A stretch of 32,291 nucleotides of DNA from the NCBI GenBank assembly GCA_036743375.1, contig DAINPP010000034.1:1-32291 (forward strand), in the 5' to 3' direction. The notes beneath the pieces are model-generated. The model saw only the letters and a list, made by a program, of their open reading frames with translations, searched no databases and had not been told where the DNA came from. This DNA comes from DAINPP01 sp036743375 (GTDB lineage Bacteria > Thermotogota > Thermotogae > MWEM01). Both the position numbers and the translations under genes were made by a program. Positions 16,803-25,473 of the stretch are shown piece by piece. Positions within the stretch are counted from its first letter, which is position 1. Each line of letters begins with the position of its first letter.

Positions 16803-17438
16803 TCACACTCCATCTTTTTTATTTTTATTCCAAGAAGGCAACTTCTCTTTAAATTCTTTGAATATCAACGCACTGGAACGTTTCATGTTAAAATTGTTTA
16901 TTTCCCTGATCAGCGGATACATAACGATGAAATAAAGAGCGATGACGGTGATCAGAATCAGCATTAACAAGATGAATGCCAGCTGCTGTCCCTTTTTTAT
17001 CGCTGAATCCAACGTGTCTTCGAGTGCTTGAAGGGACGCGTTAAAAGCTGGTCTTACACTCATGTAAGAACTGATCACATCGTTTTTTGTCGGTTCAAGT
17101 ACAAAATTATAGAACACCAGGGTACTCTTCCTAAAGGCCACCGTCTTTTCAGCAATCTCCTGATAAGGATCCAGATAAAACCAAGTGTACAACCCTGAAT
17201 TTTCCTCATAGGATTTCAGTATCTTGTTCAGACTGTTTAATGTCCATAAATCAAAATCAAGTCCTCTTTCGGTATTGTAAACCGCGAGATGTACATCGGC
17301 GGAAAGCTGACATACATTGGTCGCATACTGCTGAAGTCTGTTGGTGTCTATCATCAGCGCACCGCAGAAAAAAACCAGTATTCCAACACAGGAGATCATG
17401 ATAACGGATATGATCAGAACATAATTGGACAGTCTCAC
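16803..17438 (-). CDS. Two-TM protein with helical extracytoplasmic domain, function unknown
   Basis: A 211-residue protein. A first membrane helix (about 6-29) is followed by an outer domain of about 120 residues that looks all-helical, then a second helix (about 152-175) and a cytoplasmic tail of about 35 basic residues ending NKNKKDGV. The layout matches the sensory half of chemoreceptors or histidine kinases with four-helix-bundle domains, but no HAMP, kinase or signalling domain follows. The start is GTG 17438 behind GAGGAG, 6 nt after hisS. It may be a truncated receptor, an adaptor or a structural scaffold; I cannot choose between them. Confidence 0.65.
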   Translation of the reverse strand: MRLSNYVLIISVIMISCVGILVFFCGALMIDTNRLQQYATNVCQLSADVHLAVYNTERGLDFDLWTLNSLNKILKSYEENSGLYTWFYLDPYQEIAEKTVAFRKSTLVFYNFVLEPTKNDVISSYMSVRPAFNASLQALEDTLDSAIKKGQQLAFILLMLILITVIALYFIVMYPLIREINNFNMKRSSALIFKEFKEKLPSWNKNKKDGV

Positions 17439-17444
17439 GATGAA

Positions 17445-18701
17445 CTACTCCTCTAATCTGTCCAGAATATAGTTTTCTATCCAGCTGCTCTCAACATTTG
17501 TCTGCTGCCCGGTTTCCATATCCTTTACAACGTATACCCCGTTGCTGATTTCATTTTCGCCGATGATTATGGTAAACCTTGCCCCGATCTTCGAGGCGTA
17601 TTTCATCTGAGCCTTGAGTCCTCTGCCCATGATGTCTCTCTCAACGCTGACTTTCTTTCTCCTCAGAAATTTCACGATCTTCGTGATATAGGGATCAGCC
17701 GCTTCACACATTCCAAGGACATAGACTTCTGAAAGCGGTTTTCTGTTAATGGCCACATCTTCTTCCTGCATGATGGAAAGCAGTCGCTCTATTCCGCAGG
17801 CATAACCTACCGCAGGAGTCTCTTTCCCGCCGAGTTCGGCAACAACCCCATCATAGCGTCCGCCGCCGAGGACATCAAAGACCGTTTCCTTATACGGATA
17901 TTTGACTTCAAAGACCATACCGGTATAATAATCAAGTCCTCTGACGAGGAAGGGATTTTCGAAATATTCTATCGACAACTCATCAAGTTCCTTTTTCAAT
18001 TCGGCGTACTTTGACGCACAATCATCGCAGAGATAATCGGTGATGACCGGCGCGTTCTTTTTGAATTCGAGGTCTTTTTTACAGTCAAGGAGCCTCAATA
18101 CATTTGTCTCATATCTTCTCTGGCAATCTTCACAGAGCTGATCCCTTTTATCGCCGTAATATTCTTTGAGGGCCTCTTTATACCTTTCTCTGTCATCCTT
18201 GCACCCAAGGTGATTCAGATGAACGGTTGAATTGTTCAGGTTCAGTTTTTCTAACAGATATTTTGATTGCCAGATGACCTCGGCATCGGATTTGGCTGAA
18301 GCGGATCCGATGAGTTCGACGCCAAACTGGTGGAACTGCCTGAAACGACCAACCTGTGGCCTTTCATACCTGAACATGGGTCCCATATAGAAAAGTTTCT
18401 GCGGGAGTCCCTCGCCGGTCAGACGATTTTCCAGAAAGGCCCTGATCACAGCGGCGGTTCCCTCCGGGCGCATCGTCATACTCCTTCCACCCTTGTCGTC
18501 AAAAGTGTACATCTCTTTCTGAACGATGTCCGTATCATCTCCGACACTTCTTTGGAAGAGCTCTGTCCTTTCTAATATGGGTGTTCTGATCTCCTCAAAT
18601 CCGAATATCCTTGCAGCATCTCTCGCCACCTGCTCAAAATGATGCCAATATGGGACGATATCTCCTACGATGTCATACGTCCCTTTAGGTCTGTTAATCA
18701 A
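17445..18701 (-). CDS. hisS: Histidyl-tRNA synthetase
   Basis: A 418-residue class II aminoacyl-tRNA synthetase charging tRNA-His. Motif 2 is TMRPEGTAAVIRAF. The histidine-specific loop is GLDYYTGMVFEV, and motif 3 lies in YGRYD-like GGRYDGVVAELGG and VGYACGIERL. The C-terminal anticodon-binding domain covers about 325-418. An insertion with two CxxC pairs (CEDC near 196, CDDC near 233) could bind a metal, as in several other bacterial HisRS. The start is TTG 18701, 7 nt after GGAGGG. It follows the radical SAM gene by 23 nt and precedes the two-TM gene by 6 nt, so it shares the operon. Confidence 0.95.
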   Translation of the reverse strand: MINRPKGTYDIVGDIVPYWHHFEQVARDAARIFGFEEIRTPILERTELFQRSVGDDTDIVQKEMYTFDDKGGRSMTMRPEGTAAVIRAFLENRLTGEGLPQKLFYMGPMFRYERPQVGRFRQFHQFGVELIGSASAKSDAEVIWQSKYLLEKLNLNNSTVHLNHLGCKDDRERYKEALKEYYGDKRDQLCEDCQRRYETNVLRLLDCKKDLEFKKNAPVITDYLCDDCASKYAELKKELDELSIEYFENPFLVRGLDYYTGMVFEVKYPYKETVFDVLGGGRYDGVVAELGGKETPAVGYACGIERLLSIMQEEDVAINRKPLSEVYVLGMCEAADPYITKIVKFLRRKKVSVERDIMGRGLKAQMKYASKIGARFTIIIGENEISNGVYVVKDMETGQQTNVESSWIENYILDRLEE

Positions 18702-18724
18702 AGAATTTCCCTCCCGATGATTTA

Positions 18725-20545
18725 TTATTGATTTTTAACCACTTCCACTGCCTCCGCATTATCAAAGCAGACACCACATACTGAGCAGCTACCCGTTCTG
18801 CAGTCAGGAGTCAGTTCCTCCATCTCAGTCTTTTTATATTCCTCAATCAAAAATTCTTTTCTGATACCACTGTCGATATGATCCCACGGAAAGACCTCGT
18901 CAAAACCTCTTGCACGTGTGTATGACTCGGGTTCTATATCCAGTTCCTCAAATACTTCAAGCCATCTGCCGAAACTGAACTTGTCTTTCCAGGCCTCAAG
19001 ATACCCACCTTTTTCGGAGACCCTTACAATAACGGGTGCCAACCTTCTGTCTCCCCTCGAAAGAACCCCTTCGATAAAACTGATGGAAGGCCTGTGGAAT
19101 TCAAACTGGCAGAATTTCTTCATGAAGGATAATTTCTTTATCTTTTCGTGAAGCTCATCCACCGAATTCTGTCTCGCATATTGAAAAGGGGTATGCGGCT
19201 TTGGGATAAATCCTGAAACGCTTGCGGAGATCTTTTTCATGCCAAGTCTTCTGACTTCCTTGACGACCTCGGCGATTCCCACGAGATCCTCATCCGTTTC
19301 AAACGGCAATCCCGCCATGAAATAAAGCTTAATACGCTTCCATCCCTTTGATCTTGCGGCCTCAACCGTCTCCGTAAGGTTGATCATTTCTACATTTTTA
19401 TTTATTCGGTCTCTCATTGCCTGCGTACCGGCTTCCGGGGCTATTGTGAGCCCGGTCTTTCTGACGGATGCAATCTTCTCGGCAATCTCTATTCCAAATT
19501 TATCGACCCTGCTTGACGGAATAGACAAGGAGATCTTGTTTTTCTGCAATTCGGGCATGATCATATCCGTTATCTCACCAATCTGCGAATGGTCCAGTGT
19601 GCTGAGTGACAGGAGTGAGATTTCCTCATATCCGGTTCTTTCTATGAGCTGATGAACGGAATCCGCTATTTCATCCCCATTCCTCTCACGAATAGGTCTG
19701 TACACCATTCCGGCATGACAGAAACGGCAGCCTCTCGTACAACCGCGAAGGACTTCGACTACGGCCCGATCATGTACTATCTGCATAAACGGAACGAGCT
19801 GATTGAGTGGGACATATTCCTTCGAGAGTGGAGAAACTCTCTTGACGATACGCTGAGGGACTTTTCCAGCATAGTCTGTTCTCGGGACGATTCTGCCTTC
19901 CGCATCGGGTTCATAGAAAGCGGGGACATAAATTCCCTGAATCCTGCTGAGTTCAAGCAGTCTTCTTTCTTTTGGGAATTCCCTGAATGTCTTTAGCACA
20001 TTCGATATCTCCAGGATGGCCTGTTCACCATCTCCAATCAGAAAGGCATCTACAAAAGGTGCAACCGGTTCCGGGTTGTAGGCGCATGGGCCGCCGGCGA
20101 TGATAATCGGATCGTCCTCGCTTCGGTCACATGAGTAAAAGGGAATTCCCGCAAGTTCCAAATATTTAATCATACCCGGGTAGGATAACTCGTACTGCAG
20201 GGTGAATCCAATCACATCAAATTCCCCGGCCGCCCGGAACGTTTCAAGACTGAAAACGGGTATATCCTCTTCCGTCATGGCATCCATCATATCCTGCCAG
20301 GGAAGAAAGGATCGTTCGGCCAGCAGGTCTTCTTCCTTGTTGATCAATTCATAGAGGATCTTCAACCCGAGATGACTCATCCCGATATCGTAAACATCCG
20401 GAAAAACGAGAAGATGCCTCAACGAGACCGTCTCCCAGTTCTTTTTTACGGCATTGTATTCATTCCCGATATACCTTGAAGGCTTTTCGATTCGGTACAG
20501 TAAACCGCTTTCATGAAGAAAGCGGGAAATTTTATCTTTTTTCAA
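18725..20545 (-). CDS. B12-binding-domain/radical SAM protein (TIGR03960-like)
   Basis: A 606-residue protein. A Rossmann-like cobalamin-binding-type domain (about 40-200; FPDVYDIGMSHLGLKILYEL, IIIAGGPCAYNPEP) is followed by a radical SAM core (about 255-480). The cluster motif is C269-T-R-G-C273-R-F-C276. The C-terminal tail carries a further cysteine cluster, CRTGSCSVCGVCF, a possible auxiliary iron-sulfur site. The family is widespread in Clostridia and Thermotogota and is often fused or adjacent to a DUF2344 (TIGR03936) domain; neither is present here. The reaction is unknown. The start is TTG 20545 behind CAGGGG, 17 nt after arcA. Confidence 0.85.
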   Translation of the reverse strand: MKKDKISRFLHESGLLYRIEKPSRYIGNEYNAVKKNWETVSLRHLLVFPDVYDIGMSHLGLKILYELINKEEDLLAERSFLPWQDMMDAMTEEDIPVFSLETFRAAGEFDVIGFTLQYELSYPGMIKYLELAGIPFYSCDRSEDDPIIIAGGPCAYNPEPVAPFVDAFLIGDGEQAILEISNVLKTFREFPKERRLLELSRIQGIYVPAFYEPDAEGRIVPRTDYAGKVPQRIVKRVSPLSKEYVPLNQLVPFMQIVHDRAVVEVLRGCTRGCRFCHAGMVYRPIRERNGDEIADSVHQLIERTGYEEISLLSLSTLDHSQIGEITDMIMPELQKNKISLSIPSSRVDKFGIEIAEKIASVRKTGLTIAPEAGTQAMRDRINKNVEMINLTETVEAARSKGWKRIKLYFMAGLPFETDEDLVGIAEVVKEVRRLGMKKISASVSGFIPKPHTPFQYARQNSVDELHEKIKKLSFMKKFCQFEFHRPSISFIEGVLSRGDRRLAPVIVRVSEKGGYLEAWKDKFSFGRWLEVFEELDIEPESYTRARGFDEVFPWDHIDSGIRKEFLIEEYKKTEMEELTPDCRTGSCSVCGVCFDNAEAVEVVKNQ

Positions 20546-20562
20546 TAGTAAAACCCCTGATA

Positions 20563-21849
20563 TTAATTATTTGGCCAGTCTACAGGCTTTCTTCTGACGG
20601 GCATGGTCATACATCTGCAGCCGCCACCGCCTCTTGCGAGTTCGGAACCTTCCATCGTTACAACGCATCTTCTGTATTCCTCGACGTTCTTTTTCCCGCT
20701 GATGACGTCTCCGGCCTCAAGAACCTCAAAGCCGGCATTGTTCAATGCGCTGATCGTGCTGGTATTTCGCTCGTAGCCGATCAGCTTACCCGGTGCAAAG
20801 GCAAAGAAATTGGCACCGCTGTGCCATTGCTCTCTCTCCTGAACCCATTCGTCTTTATTGTCTCCGCAGAATACCGGTTCTACTTCCATCCCGAGTCTTC
20901 TGAGTGAATCGATCAGATTATCTTCTTCCCAGATCTTCACCTGTCCGTTTGAAATATCGATATGAAGTGTTTTCAGGTTATTCTGCTTCAGAATAACCGG
21001 TTCGTAAACCATACACTTATCGATGTCGAGTAACGTGAACACCATATCGAGATGGATGAACGACTCCGGTGTAAGCGGTAATTCCTGAATGATAATATGC
21101 TTGGATTCTCCGGTATGTTTGATATGCTCTATTAAAAAATCAATTCCCAATGTGTTTGAACGGGCCCCCATTCCGAAAAGCAGTATGTTTTCACTCGCTA
21201 TCAGAAGATCGCCGCCCTCACTTTTCAGCGAAGTTGGCAGATGTCTTTTTCTTGCCGGGTTGATCGTATCACCGTAAACCATGGAACTGTGATTGAAAAT
21301 CGTTTCCATGATAAGCGATTCTCTTGCCCTTACAGGTGTCGCCATCTTATTGATCAATACGTTGTTGCCGAAACTGACCGAAGCATCCCTTGTGAAGAAA
21401 AAATTATGAAGCGGTCTCAGGGCGAATCTTTCAGGACTCAGATAATCGGTGAGACTTTTTCTCTGAATCGGAACCCCTTCTATCAACTGTTCAGCGAGAT
21501 CGGCTTCTGAAAGTGACAGAAGATATCTGAGATACTCCGAGGCATTTTCCGCTTCACAGATCTCCTCTACGAGATCTCTCTTGACGCCTTCATCCTTTAA
21601 AGTATCCTCCAGGAGTTCCTTCACCTGGAAGGTTGTAGTGATTTTGTTCAGAACTCCTTCGAGTTCAGCGTACTCCTGCCTGGCAACCGAAAGATTCAAG
21701 ATGTCGCTGTACAAGGCCCTTTCCGCATTTTCCGGAGTCATCTTTTCTACCTCCGGACCCGGTGTGTGAAGGATCACCCCTTCAAGGACACCCACTTCCG
21801 AATTGACTTCCACCACCATTTTTGTCTTTCTCCCCGTATCACTTTTCAC
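20563..21849 (-). CDS. arcA: Arginine deiminase
   Basis: A 428-residue enzyme that hydrolyses arginine to citrulline and ammonia. Family marks are GVLEGVILHTPGPE, FFFTRDASVSFGN, SLKSEGGDLL, the HLDMVFTLLD catalytic region and the C-terminal RGGGGCRCMTMP. The predicted nucleophile is Cys413 (the RCM cysteine); a second cysteine two residues before it, at 411, is unusual in this loop. The start is GTG 21849, 6 nt after GGAGG. No ornithine carbamoyltransferase, carbamate kinase or arginine/ornithine antiporter lies nearby, so this window does not show a full ATP-yielding arginine pathway. It is the first gene of the minus-strand operon, 90 nt after scpB. Confidence 0.94.
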   Translation of the reverse strand: MKSDTGRKTKMVVEVNSEVGVLEGVILHTPGPEVEKMTPENAERALYSDILNLSVARQEYAELEGVLNKITTTFQVKELLEDTLKDEGVKRDLVEEICEAENASEYLRYLLSLSEADLAEQLIEGVPIQRKSLTDYLSPERFALRPLHNFFFTRDASVSFGNNVLINKMATPVRARESLIMETIFNHSSMVYGDTINPARKRHLPTSLKSEGGDLLIASENILLFGMGARSNTLGIDFLIEHIKHTGESKHIIIQELPLTPESFIHLDMVFTLLDIDKCMVYEPVILKQNNLKTLHIDISNGQVKIWEEDNLIDSLRRLGMEVEPVFCGDNKDEWVQEREQWHSGANFFAFAPGKLIGYERNTSTISALNNAGFEVLEAGDVISGKKNVEEYRRCVVTMEGSELARGGGGCRCMTMPVRRKPVDWPNN

Positions 21850-21876
21850 TTCTTTCCTCCAATCTTTTTCTTTTTA

Positions 21877-21905
21877 TATTTATTTTATCATATACGTCTT
21901 GTCGA
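21877..21905 (-). promoter_or_regulatory. Possible promoter of arcA
   Basis: TCGACA (21900-21905) and TAAATA (21877-21882) on the minus strand are separated by 17 nt and lie 28 nt before the arcA start. The -10 is weak, and the A+T-rich context could produce this by chance. Read-through from scpB is the alternative. Confidence 0.3.
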
Positions 21906-21939
21906 TAGGGTCTCATGCGAATAAACTACAGAGATGAGG

Positions 21940-22578
21940 TTAGTCCTCTGAAATCACTTTTTCCCCCGTATCGGCGTTATCCGCTTCTTCACCTTCAAAT
22001 TCGGTTGCCGCCCCTTCATCCTTTTTCAATCCGATGGAATCCATTTCATCCTCTTCCGCTTCTACGGGGTTTGCCGCCCTGATCTCTTCACCGAGTTCTT
22101 CATACAATTCGAGATCAGACATCTTGAAAATCTCAAAGAAATTTTCCGTAACCGTATAGGCATAAGGCCTTCCCGGCGCCTTGATTCTTTTTCTCTTCAG
22201 CAACCCTGAAAGCATCAATTCAAGCAACTGATTGCCGGAATCCTTCCCACGGACCAGCTCAATCTGTGTTTTGGTGCTTTTACCGTTTTTGGCAACGATC
22301 GCCAGCACTTCAAGCTGAGAAGGTGTCAGTTTTTCTATGGGTCTTCTGACGAGCTGTTCTACATATTCTGCGTGTTCTTCTTTGGTAAAGAAGCCGAACT
22401 TCTGTCCGATTCGCTTTAAACGAATACCATGACTTTCATCTTCATATTTCTCGGAAATTTCCTGCAGGATACTTTCTATCTCACTTTTTGGAAAATCTGT
22501 GAATTTTGCAATCTGAGTAAGATCCAACCCCCTGTTTGTTGAAAAAATCAAAGCTTCTACAATCGAACATTTATTCAT
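21940..22578 (-). CDS. scpB: Segregation and condensation protein ScpB
   Basis: A 212-residue winged-helix protein of the SMC-ScpAB condensin complex, which organises and segregates the chromosome. Recognisable parts are the N-terminal VEALIFSTNRGLDLTQIAKF, LTPSQLEVLAIVAKNGKSTK with the following IELVRGKDSGN, and IKAPGRPYAYTVTENFFEIF. The last 50 residues form a very acidic tail (EEDEMD, EFEGEEADNAD), longer than in many ScpB proteins. I prefer ATG 22578, 5 nt after AGGG; the in-frame TTG 22596 has no ribosome site. scpA is not adjacent. Its own extended -10 promoter lies upstream, and arcA follows after 90 nt. Confidence 0.9.
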   Translation of the reverse strand: MNKCSIVEALIFSTNRGLDLTQIAKFTDFPKSEIESILQEISEKYEDESHGIRLKRIGQKFGFFTKEEHAEYVEQLVRRPIEKLTPSQLEVLAIVAKNGKSTKTQIELVRGKDSGNQLLELMLSGLLKRKRIKAPGRPYAYTVTENFFEIFKMSDLELYEELGEEIRAANPVEAEEDEMDSIGLKKDEGAATEFEGEEADNADTGEKVISED

Positions 22579-22631
22579 ACAATCCCTCATATTCAATCTC
22601 GACTTAAATAATCAAGTCTTTTATCAGACTG

Positions 22632-22640
22632 ATTATACCA
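22632..22640 (-). promoter_or_regulatory. Extended -10 promoter of scpB
   Basis: On the minus strand TGGTATAAT gives a perfect extended -10 (TGn plus TATAAT at 22632-22637), 54 nt before the scpB start. No consensus -35 is visible, as is common for extended -10 promoters. Confidence 0.55.
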
Positions 22641-22661
22641 TTAACCGAAAGAATTTATGAG

Positions 22662-22696
22662 GGAAAATAAAAAATCCCCTTGACAAAAGGGGATTT
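22662..22696 (-). terminator. Rho-independent terminator of the Bce-type operon
   Basis: AAATCCCCTT (22672-22681) pairs perfectly with AAGGGGATTT (22687-22696) around a 5-nt loop. On the minus strand it is followed by TTTTATTTT. It stands 17 nt after the permease stop and insulates scpB from that operon. Confidence 0.85.
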
Positions 22697-22713
22697 CGAG
22701 TGATTGATAGACC

Positions 22714-24630
22714 TTATTTATACGAGTGGATGACCTTGTAATAAGCCGAGCAGGTCATAAAATAAAAGATGACGTAGATGAGCAGATAAATTGAGAAACT
22801 GATGACGATGGGGATGATGAGATTGCTTCCGAGCGCTGTCGCGAGCACGTCAAGCGCGAAGGCGGCATGACAGATGCCAAGGAGCAGGGGAGTACCGAAT
22901 ACGACACGCATCTGTTTTTTTACGATGAGTTTCATCTCTGATGTAGTGATCCCGATCTTGTCGAGTGTCCGGTATTTCTGCCAATCATCGGTTGCTTCCG
23001 TCAGCTGTTTGAAGAAGATGATAGTACAAGTCGCGATCAGAAACACGATGCCGAGAAATCCGGCAATATAAATGAACAGACCGTTTGTGGCCATTCCGGA
23101 TATATATTCCGAATAATACAGTGAGTAATTTGTCCGATCTTCAAGGGTTGCGATCAGTCTTTTACTCAGTGCCCTTGACTCACGGGGTCTGCTGTAATCC
23201 ACCACCCTGTAAACGCTCTCGGTATAATCGTTTTTCAACAACGCGTAATCATCATCCGTGACGACAAGAATATTCCATGCCGCCGTATTGTTGATCAACG
23301 ATCTTGCTGCAAAGTTTTTGATGAAAAAGCTCTTGTTCAGATCGTTCGTATGCAGTGAAGAACGCTTGTAATCCGGTTCGAATTGCGGGATATAGTCTTT
23401 CATAAGCCATACGGTTTCCCCGGCGGATAGTCCATAAGCCTCAAAGATGTTCAGGTGTTTTCCCAGGCTTTCGTAAGTGCTTTCACTCATGAAGGCACCG
23501 GAAATTCCGTTCATCGTGAAGGTCCGTTTTTGCTCGACATCCGATCTCAAGTCTATCGTGAATTTGGTCTTCAGAAGTGGAACGGTTTGTGCGTACAGCA
23601 ATTGATGATTCTCATCGAGGATGAGCCCCTCGACTTCATCGTCGAGTGCATCATCTTTCCATTCATAACAGAGTGAAAAAGGAGCGATAGAACTCGTTTT
23701 ACTTGAGCTTCCGTAATAAAAGCTATAGGCCGTACCGACCACCGTCAGGGTGACAGCGCTCATGATGGCGATGGTCGCCAATGTTCGATAATTGGATTTT
23801 ATCCGGTAGAACAGCAGTGAGGTGGCGATCATGTTCCCCTTTCGGTAATAATGATTCGGGTTCTTCTTGGCCATATTGATTCCGAGCATCACGAAATGCC
23901 TGAAAAAGATGTAGGTTCCGAGTATTGCGGTGATGAGTGTTGCAAAGAAGCCGATCAACGGATTCATAAAGAAGAAGGTATGACTCATGACATAGGCACC
24001 GATGATGAGTACAATGGATAAAATGGCGAGAAAGGCGTTGGATTTTGGGACCTCATCTTTCCTTTTCGCGGAGGTGAACATGTCGATGAGCTTGTACCGG
24101 TAAGAGATATAATAACCTTGAAAAGATACGACGATGAAGATGGCAAAAAAGATGATTGCCGTCTCAATGACCTGATTCCAGCCAAAAAAGAATTCGACGT
24201 TTAAATCAAGTCCCATCGCCTTGACCAGTATCATGTTGAAAAACTTGGATAAAAAGGTTCCGAGAAGAATTCCGCATACCGTTGCGAGACAACCGATCAG
24301 GATGGTTTCATAAAAGTACATTCTCCCGATATGTTTTTTTTTGACACCCATCAACGAATAAAGACCGAATTCCTTCTTCCTTTTTTTGGTGAAGAACATG
24401 TTTGAATACCAGATGAAGACAACCGAAAAGAGGGCCATGACGACATTTGCACCTGAAAAAGCGGCGGATAGCTTCGTGCTGCCGCCGATGGCCACCATAA
24501 ACGATTCGTTGTATTTGATACAGGCAAAGGCGTAGTAAACCATGATGGAAAAGACCATCGAAACGAAATACATCAGATAATCGTAGGAATTTTTGCGGAT
24601 GTTTCTCAGGGCTATTCTAAATAACGTCAT
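22714..24630 (-). CDS. BceB-type FtsX-like ABC transporter permease
   Basis: A 638-residue membrane protein with about ten predicted helices and the Bce-family layout: helix 1, an FtsX-like block of helices, then a large extracytoplasmic domain of about 200 residues (about 310-515) before the last helices. Typical stretches are LFRIALRNIRKNSYDYLMYF at the N-terminus and FFTKKRKKEFGLYSLMGVKK. Such proteins sense and detoxify cell-wall-active peptides (bacitracin, lantibiotics) and pass flux information to a partner kinase. The start at ATG 24630 lies behind GGTG and overlaps the ATPase gene by 14 nt; GTG 24639 is the alternative. The peptide recognised is unknown. Confidence 0.88.
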   Translation of the reverse strand: MTLFRIALRNIRKNSYDYLMYFVSMVFSIMVYYAFACIKYNESFMVAIGGSTKLSAAFSGANVVMALFSVVFIWYSNMFFTKKRKKEFGLYSLMGVKKKHIGRMYFYETILIGCLATVCGILLGTFLSKFFNMILVKAMGLDLNVEFFFGWNQVIETAIIFFAIFIVVSFQGYYISYRYKLIDMFTSAKRKDEVPKSNAFLAILSIVLIIGAYVMSHTFFFMNPLIGFFATLITAILGTYIFFRHFVMLGINMAKKNPNHYYRKGNMIATSLLFYRIKSNYRTLATIAIMSAVTLTVVGTAYSFYYGSSSKTSSIAPFSLCYEWKDDALDDEVEGLILDENHQLLYAQTVPLLKTKFTIDLRSDVEQKRTFTMNGISGAFMSESTYESLGKHLNIFEAYGLSAGETVWLMKDYIPQFEPDYKRSSLHTNDLNKSFFIKNFAARSLINNTAAWNILVVTDDDYALLKNDYTESVYRVVDYSRPRESRALSKRLIATLEDRTNYSLYYSEYISGMATNGLFIYIAGFLGIVFLIATCTIIFFKQLTEATDDWQKYRTLDKIGITTSEMKLIVKKQMRVVFGTPLLLGICHAAFALDVLATALGSNLIIPIVISFSIYLLIYVIFYFMTCSAYYKVIHSYK

Positions 24631-25381
24631 TGTCTTCACCGCCGAAGCTCTTTAAGACATCGATGATCCTTCGGAAGAGATTTTTTCTGTCCCCATCACT
24701 GTTCAATTCGGTGTAAAACTTGCCATCCTTGATAAATACCACCCGTTTTGAATAACTCGCGGCAAACGGATCATGTGTTACCATCAAGATCGTAGAATGT
24801 TTTTCGGTATTCAGACGTCCCATACATCTCAACAGATCGGTGGCGGCCTTTGAATCCAGTGCTCCCGTCGGTTCATCGGCCAACACCAGTGTGGGATTGT
24901 TGATGATGGCCCTTGCGGCGGCCGTTCGTTGTTTCTGACCACCGGAGAGGGTGATCGGATATTTGTCGAGAATATCGTTGATCCCGAGATTGCCGGCAAC
25001 CTCCGATAATTTTCTCCTGATTTGTGTCGGTTTGATCTTTTTCAGCGTCAGCGGCAGGATGATGTTTTCGCTGACGGTGAGATTGTCCAGCAGGTTAAAA
25101 TCCTGGAAGATGAAGCCGAGATGCTCGCGTCGAAATCGCGAAAGATCATCTTCCGACATCTTTGTGAGTGTTTCCCCCCCTATTTCAACGACCCCCGATG
25201 TCGGATGGTCGATGGTGGCGATGATATTCAACAGCGTTGTCTTACCGGCACCGGATGGTCCCATTATCGAAACGAAATCTCCCCTTTCGACCTCAAGATC
25301 CACGTCGTTGAGGGCCGTTACCCGATTGGATTTCGCGCCGTAAACCTTTTTTAAATTCTTAACGTTTAAAACAGTACTCAT
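24617..25381 (-). CDS. BceA-type ABC transporter ATP-binding protein
   Basis: A 254-residue ATPase of the MacB/LolD/BceA branch. Walker A is GPSGAGKTT (about 41-49), the Q-loop lies in GFIFQDFNLLDNLTVSENI, the signature is LSGGQKQRTAAARA, Walker B with D-loop is LVLADEPTGALD, and the H-loop is MVTHDP. An acidic tail (GGEDNDVI) follows. ATG 25381 is 5 nt after GGAGG. It powers the adjacent FtsX-like permease, with which it overlaps. The preceding kinase gene ends 92 nt upstream, leaving room for a separate promoter. Confidence 0.92.
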   Translation of the reverse strand: MSTVLNVKNLKKVYGAKSNRVTALNDVDLEVERGDFVSIMGPSGAGKTTLLNIIATIDHPTSGVVEIGGETLTKMSEDDLSRFRREHLGFIFQDFNLLDNLTVSENIILPLTLKKIKPTQIRRKLSEVAGNLGINDILDKYPITLSGGQKQRTAAARAIINNPTLVLADEPTGALDSKAATDLLRCMGRLNTEKHSTILMVTHDPFAASYSKRVVFIKDGKFYTELNSDGDRKNLFRRIIDVLKSFGGEDNDVI

Positions 25382-25413
25382 ACTTACCTCCCTGAATGGT
25401 TATTTTCATCTCG

Positions 25414-25442
25414 ATTCTATCTCTTTCAGAAAGGAGGTTTCC
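25414..25442 (-). promoter_or_regulatory. Possible regulated promoter of the Bce-type transporter
   Basis: In the 92-nt gap between kinase and ATPase, the minus strand has a TAGAAT -10 (25414-25419) with no consensus -35 (GGAAAC at 17-nt spacing). The palindrome CTTTCTGAAAG (25423-25433) fills the spacer. A good -10 with a poor -35 fits activation by the response regulator, as known for bceAB of Bacillus, but the palindrome may be unrelated. Confidence 0.35.
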
Positions 25443-25473
25443 ATCGTCTTTTCTCACAAAACAACCACTTTTC

